Part shown: piece after piece, positions 25,737 to 33,894 of the stretch
Layout: each line of letters starts with the position of its first letter
How positions within the stretch are numbered: position 1 is the stretch's first letter
NCBI RefSeq assembly: GCF_027533845.1
Contig: NZ_JAPZVN010000013.1
Location: 1-64,000, forward strand
Reading direction: 5' to 3'
Source of the DNA: Streptomyces sp. RPT161
GTDB taxonomy: Bacteria; Actinomycetota; Actinomycetes; Streptomycetales; Streptomycetaceae
Length of the DNA stretch: 64,000 nt
The notes under the pieces: model-generated
What the model was told of the DNA's origin: nothing
The model's database searches: none
The model's input: only the letters and a program-made list of their open reading frames with translations
Translations under genes and position numbers: made by a program

Positions 25737-26591
25737 CGTCCCAACTCGATGGTGGTGCCGGGCAGGGACGCCACCAGCTCGGGGCCGAGCAGCCGCGCCG
25801 CCGTCCAGGCGCCGCCCGACCGGGGCGTCGAGCAGTCTGGTCGCGGTCTCGACGGCCAGCGCCGCGGTGAACGCGAACCCCTCGCCCGTGCTCAACTCGG
25901 CGACGTGTGACCGCCCTTCCTCGTCCGTGATCTCCGCGTAGCCGTAGGAGCGGTCCTCCGGCTCGCCGGTGCCGCGCGGCACCGCGTACGCGGTGATGTC
26001 GGGCGCACCGCTGGCCTGCCGCGCCGCTTCGAGGTCGCCCACCGGCACCGGGATCACCGTGCGCGCGGCGCCGCCGAAGGTGAGCGTGGTGGCGCCCTCG
26101 CCGAGCGGCGTGTGGACCAACTCGCCTGCGCGGTACAAGGTCGCGCCTTCGGCGACAGCCTCGGTGACCGTGCTGCGTACGCCTTCGGTGTCGTAGGCGC
26201 TGGTGGCGGCGGAGGCGACGGCAACCGCGGCCGGGCGTACTCCGTGCCCGAGGATGGCCAGTACCAGCGCCTCGGTGGCGGCGGGGCCGAAACCGGCTCC
26301 CGTCACCAGCGCGACACCGCGCTGGCGCGCCTCGGTGTCGCGCTCAAGTAGGGCGCGCACGGCGGTCCGCTCGTTGGCGAGGTCCAGGTACGCCGTGCCG
26401 GCGTTCAAGCAGGCCGTCACCACTGGTGGTGCGAGTCGGGCGAACGGGCCGACGGTGTTGACCAGCACCCGCCCGGCGCCGACCGCCGCCGCCAACGAGT
26501 CGGGGTCCGTGAGGTCCACGGTCACCGTGCTCACCGTCCCGCTGTCGAGCCGCGCCGCGGTCTCACCCAGCCTGCGGGCGTCCCGGCCGGC
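25733..26591 (-). pseudogene. saccharopine dehydrogenase-like / trans-acting enoyl reductase family, truncated and frameshifted
   Basis: The frame starts right after a stop at 26592-26594 with AGRDARRLGETAARLDSGTV, the region following the Rossmann turn. The first ~30 residues with GxGxxG are missing. The middle is well preserved (VLVNTVGPFARLAPPVVTACL, YLDLANE, GAGFGPAATEALV). Near 25835 one extra base shifts the frame: the next frame reads GAWTAARLLGPELVASLPGTTIELGR and stops at 25733, overlapping the metallohydrolase start. With no cofactor loop it cannot work as the family does. Confidence 0.75.
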
Positions 26592-26598
26592 TCAGCCC

Positions 26599-27159
26599 TC
26601 AACGCGCGAGGCTCCTGGTCCATTCGTCGATGGTGGTGACCTCGGCCTGTCGTGGGAAGACCTTCTCGGTGAGGACCCGGTGCACTTCGGGGTCGGTGTC
26701 GAGGCAGCCATCGGTCAGAACGGTGAGTTCGAAGTCCAGATCGGCGGCCTGCCGCAGGGTGGACAGTACGACGCCGCTGGTGGCGATTCCGGTGAGGACG
26801 AGGCTGTCGACGCCACCCGCCCTGAGGACCAGGTCGAGGTCGCTGCCGGCGAAGGCGCTGACCCGCTTCTTGGTGACCACGATGTCGCCTGGCTGGGGCG
26901 CGATGTCCGGGTGGATCTCGGTGCCCGGTTCGCCCTGGGTGAATCCGCCGAACCGCGGGAGGGCGCTGAACGCCTTGTTGCGGCTACTGATCTCCGGGTG
27001 GCCCGTGCGGAACCCGACGACCACGTGGATCACGGGGATGCCGGCAGCGTGGGCGGCGTCGACTGCACCGCGCAGGCGCGGCAGTTATCCGGTGCTGTCT
27101 TCCACGCGATCCAGGATGCCCTGCTGCACGTCCATCACGAGGAGGGCGCTTTTCGCCAT
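26599..27159 (-). pseudogene. isochorismatase family hydrolase with an in-frame nonsense codon
   Basis: The start MAKSALLVMDVQQGILDRVED at 27159 is normal for cysteine hydrolases of this family (catalytic Asp in VMDVQ). Codon 25 is TAA (27087-27085), where homologues have Tyr: TG-stop-LPRLRGAVDAAHAAGIPVIHVVVGFR. The frame then continues without shift to the end, including the catalytic Lys (TKKRVSAFAG) and the expected Cys-type loop, which reads LTGIATSGVVLST. There Ser replaces the nucleophilic Cys, as in some subgroups. A single TAC-to-TAA change explains the lesion. It overlaps the MFS gene by 25 bases. Confidence 0.78.
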
Positions 27160-28889
27160 GTTCGCTGTTCCCTCGCCGAGTTGGTTGGTTCGTCTGGCTC
27201 GGTGGTGCTGTGGCGCCCGCGTAGTGCGGAGGCGGTGGCGCCCACCAGGGCCATCACCGCGGCCGCGCTGAAGACGATGACAAGTCCGTGGTGGAAGGGG
27301 CCGGAGATGAGTTCGGGGAAGAAACGCATCCCCGTGAGGGCCTGTGCGTTGTGGGCGGGCAGGGTGTGCAGTACGCCGCTGGGACCCAGCAGGTGGCCGA
27401 TCAGGTTGTTGCCGAGGAACGTGGCGAACAGCGTGCTGACCGGCGGGAGTTGTGCCACCTGAGCGGCCGTTCCCGCGGGCACCCCCTGTGCGCGCAGGCC
27501 GCTGTCGAGTGTGTGCGGAAGGGTCCCGGCCAGGCCGGTGATCATCAGGGAGAAGAACAGCCCGATCGACAGGGCGGTGCCCGAGTTCTGGAAAGTGGAG
27601 CGCATGCCCGAGGCCACGCCGCGCTGCCCGGAAGGCACGCTGCCCATGATGGCCGAGGTGTTCGGGGCGGAGAACATCCCTTGACCGAGCCCGCTGAGCA
27701 GCAGCAGACCCGCGAACGCCGGGTACGGGAAGTCGACCGGCAGTGTGAGCAGGCCGACGAAGGCGGCGGCCACCAGGACCAGCCCGGTGGTGGCGAACAG
27801 CCGAGCGCCGTAGCGGTCGGAGAGGTAGCCGGAGACCGGCCCTCCCAGAAGGAATCCGATGGTCAGCGGCAGCATGAAGATGCCGGCCCACAGCGGGGTG
27901 CGTTCGAAGTCGTAACCGCGTAGCGGCAGCCAGATGCCCTGGAGCCAGATGATGAGCATGAACTGCATGCCGCCGCGGGCGATCGCGATGAGCAGTGCCG
28001 CCAGGTTTCCGGCGGCGAACGCGCGGATGCGGAACAGACCGAGTTGGAACATCGGGTCGGCGATCTTCGTCTCGGCGACGCAGAACGTGATGAGCAGCGT
28101 GACGCCCGTTCCGAGGCCGCCGAGCACGTAGGGGTTGGTCCAGCCGGTCGAATGGCCGCCGTAGGGCTGGATTCCGTAGGTGATGGCGGCGAGGAGGGCA
28201 CCGGCCCCCGCGGTGAAGGTCAGGTTGCCCACCCAGTCGATGCGCCCGGGCTTGCGGGAACCGATCTCGCGCAGGCTGCGGTACGACCAGAAGGTGCCGA
28301 CCACACCGATGGGGACGCTCACCCAGAACACCGCGCGCCAGTCGATCGTGGCCAGCAGGCCGCCTGCGAGCAGCCCCAGGAACTGGCCGGCGAGCGCGGT
28401 GATCTGGTTGATGCCCAGGGCCATCCCTCGTTGGCGGGCCGGGAAGGCATCGGTGAGGATCGCCGCCGAGTTCGCCGTCAGCATGGATCCGCCGACGGCC
28501 TGGACGATTCGGAACCCGATGAGCCAAAGGGCGCCGGAGCCACCGGTCAGCGGGTCGAGGGAGAGGGCGAGCGAGGCGCAGGCGAAGATCGCGAAGCCCA
28601 TGTTGTACATCCGGACCCGGCCGAACATGTCGCCGAGTCGACCGAGCGCGACCACCAGCACCGCGGAGACCAGGATGTAACCGAGGATCATCCACAGCAG
28701 GTAGCCGATGTTGCCGGGGGCGAGGGGATCAAGACCGATGCCGCGGAAGATCGCGGGCAGCGAGATGATCACGATCGAACCGTCGATGGTCGCGATCAGC
28801 ACACCCATCGTCGTGTTCGACAGGGCGACCCACTTGTAGCGTCCGTCCGTCTCGCGCTCGGCGGCGCCGCTGTCTCGTACGGTGCTCAT
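27135..28889 (-). CDS. MFS transporter, DHA2 (EmrB/QacA) drug exporter family
   Basis: 584 residues, about 14 hydrophobic helices. Family marks are DGSIVIISLPAI in helix 1, LGRLGDMFGRVRMYNMG (motif A) and GFRIVQAVGGSMLTANSAAIL (antiporter motif C region). The ATG at 28889 overlaps the MarR stop (ATGA), so the two are co-translated. It is probably a multidrug or secondary-metabolite exporter under the control of that MarR. The last bases overlap the isochorismatase start. Confidence 0.93.
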   Translation of the reverse strand: MSTVRDSGAAERETDGRYKWVALSNTTMGVLIATIDGSIVIISLPAIFRGIGLDPLAPGNIGYLLWMILGYILVSAVLVVALGRLGDMFGRVRMYNMGFAIFACASLALSLDPLTGGSGALWLIGFRIVQAVGGSMLTANSAAILTDAFPARQRGMALGINQITALAGQFLGLLAGGLLATIDWRAVFWVSVPIGVVGTFWSYRSLREIGSRKPGRIDWVGNLTFTAGAGALLAAITYGIQPYGGHSTGWTNPYVLGGLGTGVTLLITFCVAETKIADPMFQLGLFRIRAFAAGNLAALLIAIARGGMQFMLIIWLQGIWLPLRGYDFERTPLWAGIFMLPLTIGFLLGGPVSGYLSDRYGARLFATTGLVLVAAAFVGLLTLPVDFPYPAFAGLLLLSGLGQGMFSAPNTSAIMGSVPSGQRGVASGMRSTFQNSGTALSIGLFFSLMITGLAGTLPHTLDSGLRAQGVPAGTAAQVAQLPPVSTLFATFLGNNLIGHLLGPSGVLHTLPAHNAQALTGMRFFPELISGPFHHGLVIVFSAAAVMALVGATASALRGRHSTTEPDEPTNSAREQRTWRKAPSS

Positions 28890-29338
28890 AGTCGCTCCGA
28901 GAGTCGGTCGAGCAGGGGCAGTACGGCGAGCAGTTCCTGGCGCTCGGTGGCTGTCAACTCCTGCTCAACGGCCTCGGCCAGACGCCGCACGGACTTCGAG
29001 CGCCGATCCGTCACCACCGTGCGGCCCGCCTCCGTGATGGTCATGACCGCGCGGCGGCCGTCGGCGGGGTCCGGCGCCCGACTCACCAGACCGCGCTGCT
29101 CCAAGGCGGCGAGAGTGGTCGCCATGGCTTGCGGGCGTACCCCTTCCAGGGCCGCCAGTGCTCCTGGGGAATCCGGTCCGTCCCGGTCCAGTCGCGCCAG
29201 TACGGACGCCTCGGAGAGGGGTATGTCCGTTACGGAGTCAGTTGCTTGCCGCAGCTTGCGGACGATGCGCCCCACGATCAACCGGAGCGCTGCTCCGACC
29301 TCGACGGCGTCGTTCGCGGCCTGATGGGTTTCATCCAC
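28886..29338 (-). CDS. MarR family transcriptional regulator
   Basis: 150 residues if started at the GTG at 29338 (VDETHQAANDAVEVGAALRLIVGRIVRKLRQ). The frame is open further upstream, but through the AT-rich operator region and an antisense gene. The HTH is SEASVLARLDRDGPDSPGALAALEGVRPQAMATTLAALEQRGLVSR, with wing DPADGRRAVMTIT. It is the first gene of the operon with the DHA2 exporter and autoregulation is likely through the AT-rich dyad at 29351. No good ribosome site precedes the GTG, so the message may be leaderless. Confidence 0.88.
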   Translation of the reverse strand: MDETHQAANDAVEVGAALRLIVGRIVRKLRQATDSVTDIPLSEASVLARLDRDGPDSPGALAALEGVRPQAMATTLAALEQRGLVSRAPDPADGRRAVMTITEAGRTVVTDRRSKSVRRLAEAVEQELTATERQELLAVLPLLDRLSERL

Positions 29339-29350
29339 AGGTACTAACAA

Positions 29351-29371
29351 TACATTAATAAATATGATGTA
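29351..29371. promoter_or_regulatory. AT-rich MarR operator dyad
   Basis: TACAT-N11-ATGTA lies in an almost G/C-free stretch (29346-29372) just upstream of the marR-MFS operon. In DNA of ~70 % GC such an island is a strong operator and promoter signal. Confidence 0.65.
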
Positions 29372-29570
29372 ACTACCCGGCTGGCGAGTGAGCGAGACGG
29401 TCGAAGGTGGTCGCGCTGTGGGGGAGGGGGTCGGGGCGGGACCAGGAGCCGCCAGCGCGCGGTACGGCATGCGGCGGATACCGGACAGAAGTCCCGGTTG
29501 CGCGCTGCCCGGGACGTCAGCAGGCGGTGTTCTCCTGGCCTTCGCCTGAGGTGTGGGTGAGGGTATGGCC

Positions 29571-30098
29571 ATGACATGGATAGCACCGCCGGTCGAGCGC
29601 ACCACGCAGTTGGGTGGACTGGGAACCGTAACTGAGCGTCAGATGCTCCAAGGCTGGCTGAACTGGCACCGGGAGACGTTGCTGACCAAGTGCGCCGGGC
29701 TTGAGCCGAAACAGTTGGCGCGGATGACGGTGGAACCGTCGAACCTCACCCTCCTTGGCTTGGTTCGCCACATGGCGGAGGTGGAGCGGTGGTGGTTCCG
29801 GCGGAGCTTCGCGGGTGAGGCCGTCGGGGAGGTCTTCACCGGTCCGTCCGACGGTGACGAAGGGCTCAACGGAGTCCACGAGGCAGACGCGGAGCGGGAC
29901 TTCGGACTGTTCCGGGCCGAGATCGAGGCGTGTGACACCGCTGTGGCCGGACGCGACCTCGACGAGACGTTCATGTCCTCTCGGGGCGTGTCCCTCAGTC
30001 TGCGCTGGGTGTACATGCTGATGATCCAGGAGTACGCGCGCCACAACGGCCACGCCGACTTCCTTCGGGAGCGGACAGACGGCTCAACGGGCGACTGA
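29571..30098 (+). CDS. DinB family protein (DUF664)
   Basis: 175 residues from the ATG at 29571 (MTWIAPPVERTTQLGG); an ATG 6 bases upstream and a GTG at 29553 are alternatives. Four-helix DinB fold with metal-binding histidines expected in LVRHMAEVERWWF and MIQEYARHNGHADFLRE. Actinobacterial members include mycothiol- and bacillithiol-dependent transferases; the specific activity is unknown. Upstream it shares its promoter region with the MarR operon. Confidence 0.9.
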   Translation: MTWIAPPVERTTQLGGLGTVTERQMLQGWLNWHRETLLTKCAGLEPKQLARMTVEPSNLTLLGLVRHMAEVERWWFRRSFAGEAVGEVFTGPSDGDEGLNGVHEADAERDFGLFRAEIEACDTAVAGRDLDETFMSSRGVSLSLRWVYMLMIQEYARHNGHADFLRERTDGSTGD

Positions 30099-30272
30099 GC
30101 AGGCGCCGATCCCCGACCACTGCCGCCTGTCGTACCGCCACACGGGGGGCTCGGGTGTGGTGCCAGCCTGATCCAGCGGTCAAGTACCGTCACGGCGGCG
30201 GAAGTTGGATTGGTTCCCGGGGCTCCTGGGGAATGCCCGGGGGTGAGATCGGCAGGGGGCGGCCGCGGTCCT

Positions 30273-31085
30273 TCAGGGGGATCTCACGGCGAGAGTGCGC
30301 AGGGCCTGGGCGGAGGGAGTGCCCGGATCGGCCGTGATCAGCACGACCTCCTGGTCGTCCTCGGGTACGAACAGCACGTCGCAGTTCAGCCGCAGTTGAC
30401 CGGCCTCCGGGTGGTTGAGGATCTTGGTGCGGTGGCCGGGGGCGTGCACCGGGCGGGTCTCCCAGATCTGGCGGAACTCCTCGCTGCCGCCCCTAAGTTC
30501 GGCCAGCAGGGCGGTCAGCCGAGAGTCGTTCGGATAGCGTTCCGCGGCCCGGAGCAGCCGCGCCACCACGATGTACCCGAACTCCTCCGAGCTGGAGCTC
30601 TCGTACGTCCGCCCCTGGCCGAGGAAGCGGCGGCGGGCCAGGTTGGCCGCGCCGTGCCCGAAGTCGTCGCCGAGCAACGCCTGGGCCAGGGGGTTCCAGG
30701 CGACGACGTCATAGGTCGCGTCGGTGACGATGGCACCGGTCTCCGGCAGCCGCTCCAGCATACGGCCCACCCGGGGACGTACCCGCCGTTCGGCGGCGGT
30801 GCCGGGTGGTGCCACCGACCCGGCCAGCTGGAACAGATGGCGGCGTTCGCCGGGGGTGAGCCGCAGGGCGCGGGCCAGCCCGTCGAGGATCCGCGGCGAA
30901 GGACGGGGGCCGCGGGCCTGCTCCAGCCGGGTGTAGTAGTCGACCGACATATGGGCCAGCTCGGCCACCTCTTCGCGGCGCAGTCCGGGGGTGCGGCGCG
31001 GGGCGGACGCGGGCAGGCCGATCTCGTGCGGGCTCAGTCCCTGTCGGCGGTCTCGCAGGAAACGGGCCAGTTCCTCCCGCGGCAT
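30273..31085 (-). CDS. helix-turn-helix (XRE/MmyB-type) transcriptional regulator
   Basis: 270 residues from the ATG at 31085, with AGGAGG 5 bases upstream; the 33-codon extension overlaps the promoter region and is unlikely. HTH: RRTPGLRREEVAELAHMSVDYYTRLEQARG. MmyB-like domain: TDATYDVVAWNPLAQALLGD and LNCDVLFVPEDDQEVVLITADPG. It is a paralogue of the regulator at 3569, also divergent from an SDR, with a shared motif between the genes. Confidence 0.92.
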   Translation of the reverse strand: MPREELARFLRDRRQGLSPHEIGLPASAPRRTPGLRREEVAELAHMSVDYYTRLEQARGPRPSPRILDGLARALRLTPGERRHLFQLAGSVAPPGTAAERRVRPRVGRMLERLPETGAIVTDATYDVVAWNPLAQALLGDDFGHGAANLARRRFLGQGRTYESSSSEEFGYIVVARLLRAAERYPNDSRLTALLAELRGGSEEFRQIWETRPVHAPGHRTKILNHPEAGQLRLNCDVLFVPEDDQEVVLITADPGTPSAQALRTLAVRSP

Positions 31086-31105
31086 ACGGCCTCCTGCGCT
31101 CGAAC

Positions 31106-31122
31106 GGACTGCCTGGTACAGG
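31106..31122. promoter_or_regulatory. candidate XRE operator, second copy
   Basis: GGACTGCCTGGTACAGG matches GGACTGCCGGTACCAGG at 3519-3535, both in the divergent gap of an XRE/SDR pair. Confidence 0.5.
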
Positions 31123-31165
31123 TTGTCCCTGGCAAGGCGGTCGTGGCCAGAGGACCGTGGATGCC

Positions 31166-31894
31166 ATGAACGATCGCACAGCACTGGTCACCGGTGCCAA
31201 CAAGGGCATCGGACGGGAGATCGCGAGACTACTCGCGGCGCAGGGCTTCATCGTCTACGTGGGCTCTCGCGACGCCGACCGCGGCCGGCAGGCCGCGCAG
31301 GAGATCGGCGGTGGCGCCCGGCCGCTGCGGCTCGACGTCACGGATGCCGCCGGCATCGCCGAGGCGGCGGCGTGGTTGGACCGCGAGGTGGGCCGACTGG
31401 ACGTCCTGGTCAACAACGCGGGCATCTCAATCACGCTCGATCCGCCCGTCGCCTCCGACGTGGAGGAGTTCCGCCGCACCTACGAGACCAATGTCTTCGG
31501 GGTGCTCGCGGTCACCAACGCCTTCCTGCCCGCCCTGCGCCGCTCCCCGCACCCACGTATCGTCAATGTCTCCAGCGGCACGGCGTCGTTGACCTGGAGC
31601 ACCGGACCCAACCCCCAGTTCGCCACCGGCTCCGGCGGCGGCGCCGCCTACCGGTCGTCCAAGGCCGCGCTCAACGCCCTGACCGTCTTCTACGCCCTGA
31701 CGCTGGCCGAAGAGGGCTTCAAGGTCAACGCGTTGGCCCCGGGGCTCCGTGCCACGGACCTCAACGAGCGGGCGGCCGCGTCGGGCGGCGATCCGGCCGA
31801 GGCGGCGGAGGGCGCTGTCCGGCTGGCTGTGCTGCCTGACGACGGCCCCACGGGCGGTTTCTTCTCGTGGGACGGGACGCCCGTGCCGTGGTGA
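31166..31894 (+). CDS. SDR family NAD(P)-dependent oxidoreductase
   Basis: 242 residues from the ATG at 31166 (MNDRTALVTGANKGIGREIARLLAAQG); GTG 31157 is in frame. Motifs: TGANKGIG, VLVNNAGIS, NVSSGT, YRSSK. The C-terminus DDGPTGGFFSWDGTPVPW parallels the paralogue at 2759 (GPDGPTGGYVGAEGPLPW). Regulated, by inference, by the divergent XRE protein. Substrate unknown. Confidence 0.92.
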   Translation: MNDRTALVTGANKGIGREIARLLAAQGFIVYVGSRDADRGRQAAQEIGGGARPLRLDVTDAAGIAEAAAWLDREVGRLDVLVNNAGISITLDPPVASDVEEFRRTYETNVFGVLAVTNAFLPALRRSPHPRIVNVSSGTASLTWSTGPNPQFATGSGGGAAYRSSKAALNALTVFYALTLAEEGFKVNALAPGLRATDLNERAAASGGDPAEAAEGAVRLAVLPDDGPTGGFFSWDGTPVPW

Positions 31895-32034
31895 GCGCGC
31901 ACTGGGCCAGGTAGGTCAACCTCCTTCTCCGGAACGGGTGTCGGCGGCTGCGACTGTTCGACACCCTCCGGAGGAGGCCGTGACTCAGACAGTGTTTCGG
32001 TGCGCGCGTTGGCGCTTCGACGCGCCGCCGGGGG

Positions 32035-32601
32035 TCATCCGCCCGCCGTCACGGCCTTGAGCTCGTCGAGCAACTCCCGGATGTGTTGCGACAGCTCTCG
32101 CTGGTCGGTGTCGCCAACCCAGCGTTCGAACGCGATCTTGAACACGGCGATCCCCGCCTCGGCTGTCAGACGCGCGGTCAGATCGCTGGCGCCGCGCTGA
32201 CGCAACGCCTCGGTGAGTGCCGCGGCCAACGTGGCCAGCTTGATCAGCTCGCGTTCCTGGAGCTCCGCGTTCGCCCTGATGACCGTCTGGCGCTGCCGGG
32301 CGCTTTCGAGGTGCCCCTTGAAGTCGGCGGCGACGGTGTCGAGGGCAGCTGCCACCGCGTCCATCGGCGTCGCGGTGGCGGGCGCGTCGGCGACGGTGTT
32401 GACGAACAGTTCCTGCAGCGGGCCGGCGCCTGCGAACAGCACCTCGCGCTTGTCGGCGAAGTGCCGGAAGAAGGTCCGCTCGGTCAGTCCCGCCCGCTTG
32501 GCGATCTCCGCCACGGTGGTCTGTTCGTACCCGTGCTCGATGTAGAGCTCCATTGCCGACTGCTGAAGACGGCCGCGTGCGTTGGGCTCCCATCGACTCA
32601 T
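32035..32601 (-). CDS. TetR family transcriptional regulator
   Basis: 188 residues from the ATG at 32601 (MSRWEPNARGRLQQSAMELYIEHGYEQTTVAEIAKRAGLTERTFFRHFADKREVLF); an ATG three codons upstream is possible. It is the same subgroup as the TetR at 18270, with an identical recognition-helix region. It is divergent from the epimerase-like gene at 32726, with two dyads in the 124-base gap. Confidence 0.92.
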   Translation of the reverse strand: MSRWEPNARGRLQQSAMELYIEHGYEQTTVAEIAKRAGLTERTFFRHFADKREVLFAGAGPLQELFVNTVADAPATATPMDAVAAALDTVAADFKGHLESARQRQTVIRANAELQERELIKLATLAAALTEALRQRGASDLTARLTAEAGIAVFKIAFERWVGDTDQRELSQHIRELLDELKAVTAGG

Positions 32602-32618
32602 GCTCCGCATCCTACTTG

Positions 32619-32665
32619 ATGACAGTAGCTGACATCGGTGCTATGTTGACGACAGCCACTGACAT
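32619..32665. promoter_or_regulatory. two TetR operator dyads
   Basis: ATGACAGTAGCTGACAT (32619-32635) and ACGACAGCCACTGACAT (32649-32665), 30 bases apart. Both share the CAG-N3-CTGACA core with the operators at 18857-18939. Confidence 0.65.
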
Positions 32666-32725
32666 CGACTTTGTTCCCCGGCCGACCATGCCCGGGGGAC
32701 TTCTGATTGCTTGGAGTGTCTTCGC

Positions 32726-33637
32726 ATGCGTGTATTCGTCACCGGTGCGTCCGGCTTCATCGGCTCCGCCGTCGTTCCCGAGCTCATCGGCGCGGGTCAC
32801 GAGGTCATCGGGCTCGCGCGGTCGGATGCCTCGGCCGTCGCCCTGGCTGCCGCGGGAGCGGAGGTGCACCGCGGCGACCTGGAGGACCTCGACAGCCTGC
32901 GCACCGGCGCAGCCGCCTCCGACGGGGTCATCCACCTCGCCTTCATCCACGACTTCTCGCAGTACCAGAACGCGGCACGGACCGATCTGCGCGCCATCGA
33001 GACGCTCGGCGCCGCCCTCGAAGGCTCCGACCGCCCCCTCGTCATCGCCTCCGGAACGATCGGCCTCGCGGGAGGACGTGTCGCGACCGAGCGGGACACG
33101 CCCGACCCCCGCTCGGTCGCGGCACCTCGGGCCGCCGCCGCGCAGGCCACGCTCTCCTTGGCCTCACGCGGCGTCCGCTCGTCAGTCCTGCGGCTGCCTC
33201 CGACGGTTCACGGGGAAGGGGACCACGCCTTCATCGCAACCCTCATCAACATCGCCCGCGACAAGGGCGTCTCCGGCTATGTCGGCGACGGTGCCAACCG
33301 CTGGTGCGCGGTGCATCGGCGGGATGCCGCGCACCTGTTCCGCCTGGCGCTGGAGAAGGCCCCCGCGGGATCGGTACTGCACGGGATCGCCGAGGAGGGC
33401 GTGCCGATCCGTACCGTCGCCGAATTGATCGGCCGCCATCTCGACCTCCCGGTGGTATCCGTTTCTCCCGAGGACGCGGACCGGCACTTCGGCTGGCTCG
33501 GGGCCTTCCTCTCGGCCGACGTCCCTACGTCGAGCGCGCTCACCCGCGAACTGCTGGGATGGCAGCCGACCCACCCCGGGCTCATCGACGACCTGGAGCA
33601 GGGCCACTACTTCCGAACGGGCGAGTCCTCCCGGTAG
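32726..33637 (+). CDS. NAD-dependent epimerase/dehydratase-type (extended/atypical SDR)
   Basis: 303 residues from the ATG at 32726; a TTG at 32711 is in frame. Rossmann motif VTGASGFIGSAVVPELI, then GDLEDLDSL, GVIHLAF, SGTIGL and VLRLPPTVHGEGDH. The typical YxxxK is not obvious at its usual position, where SVAAPRAAAAQATL stands, as in several atypical SDRs that act as NAD(P)-binding reductases. Likely under the divergent TetR. Substrate unknown. Confidence 0.88.
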   Translation: MRVFVTGASGFIGSAVVPELIGAGHEVIGLARSDASAVALAAAGAEVHRGDLEDLDSLRTGAAASDGVIHLAFIHDFSQYQNAARTDLRAIETLGAALEGSDRPLVIASGTIGLAGGRVATERDTPDPRSVAAPRAAAAQATLSLASRGVRSSVLRLPPTVHGEGDHAFIATLINIARDKGVSGYVGDGANRWCAVHRRDAAHLFRLALEKAPAGSVLHGIAEEGVPIRTVAELIGRHLDLPVVSVSPEDADRHFGWLGAFLSADVPTSSALTRELLGWQPTHPGLIDDLEQGHYFRTGESSR

Positions 33638-33894
33638 CAGTCGAGATCCAGTCGCGGCCGTCCAAGCTTGTCGGCAGCGAAGGGAAAACAGTCGTGTACT
33701 CCGGCTCCATCCGTGTTCCATCGCAAGGTGGACCGCGGGTGGAGCCATAAACCAACCCGGTGTCGACCCCCGCTCCGATTCACCGGTGCCTGGGGTAGCC
33801 ATGCTGAATCCATCAGCGACTCCCCAGTCCTGAACTGATGGAAGCGTTCGGCGTGCGGCGGACACGGTCGCCAGCCAGTGACAGGATCGGCTTC
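33638..33894. other. 257-base intergenic region
   Basis: No gene or hairpin recognised. It contains the probable promoter of the serine hydrolase. Confidence 0.4.

Noticed and set aside
27085..28695. 536-codon frame in the MFS region
   Set aside because: Arg/Pro/His-rich shadow of the DHA2 transporter. Only its last 24 codons are real, as the start of the isochorismatase.
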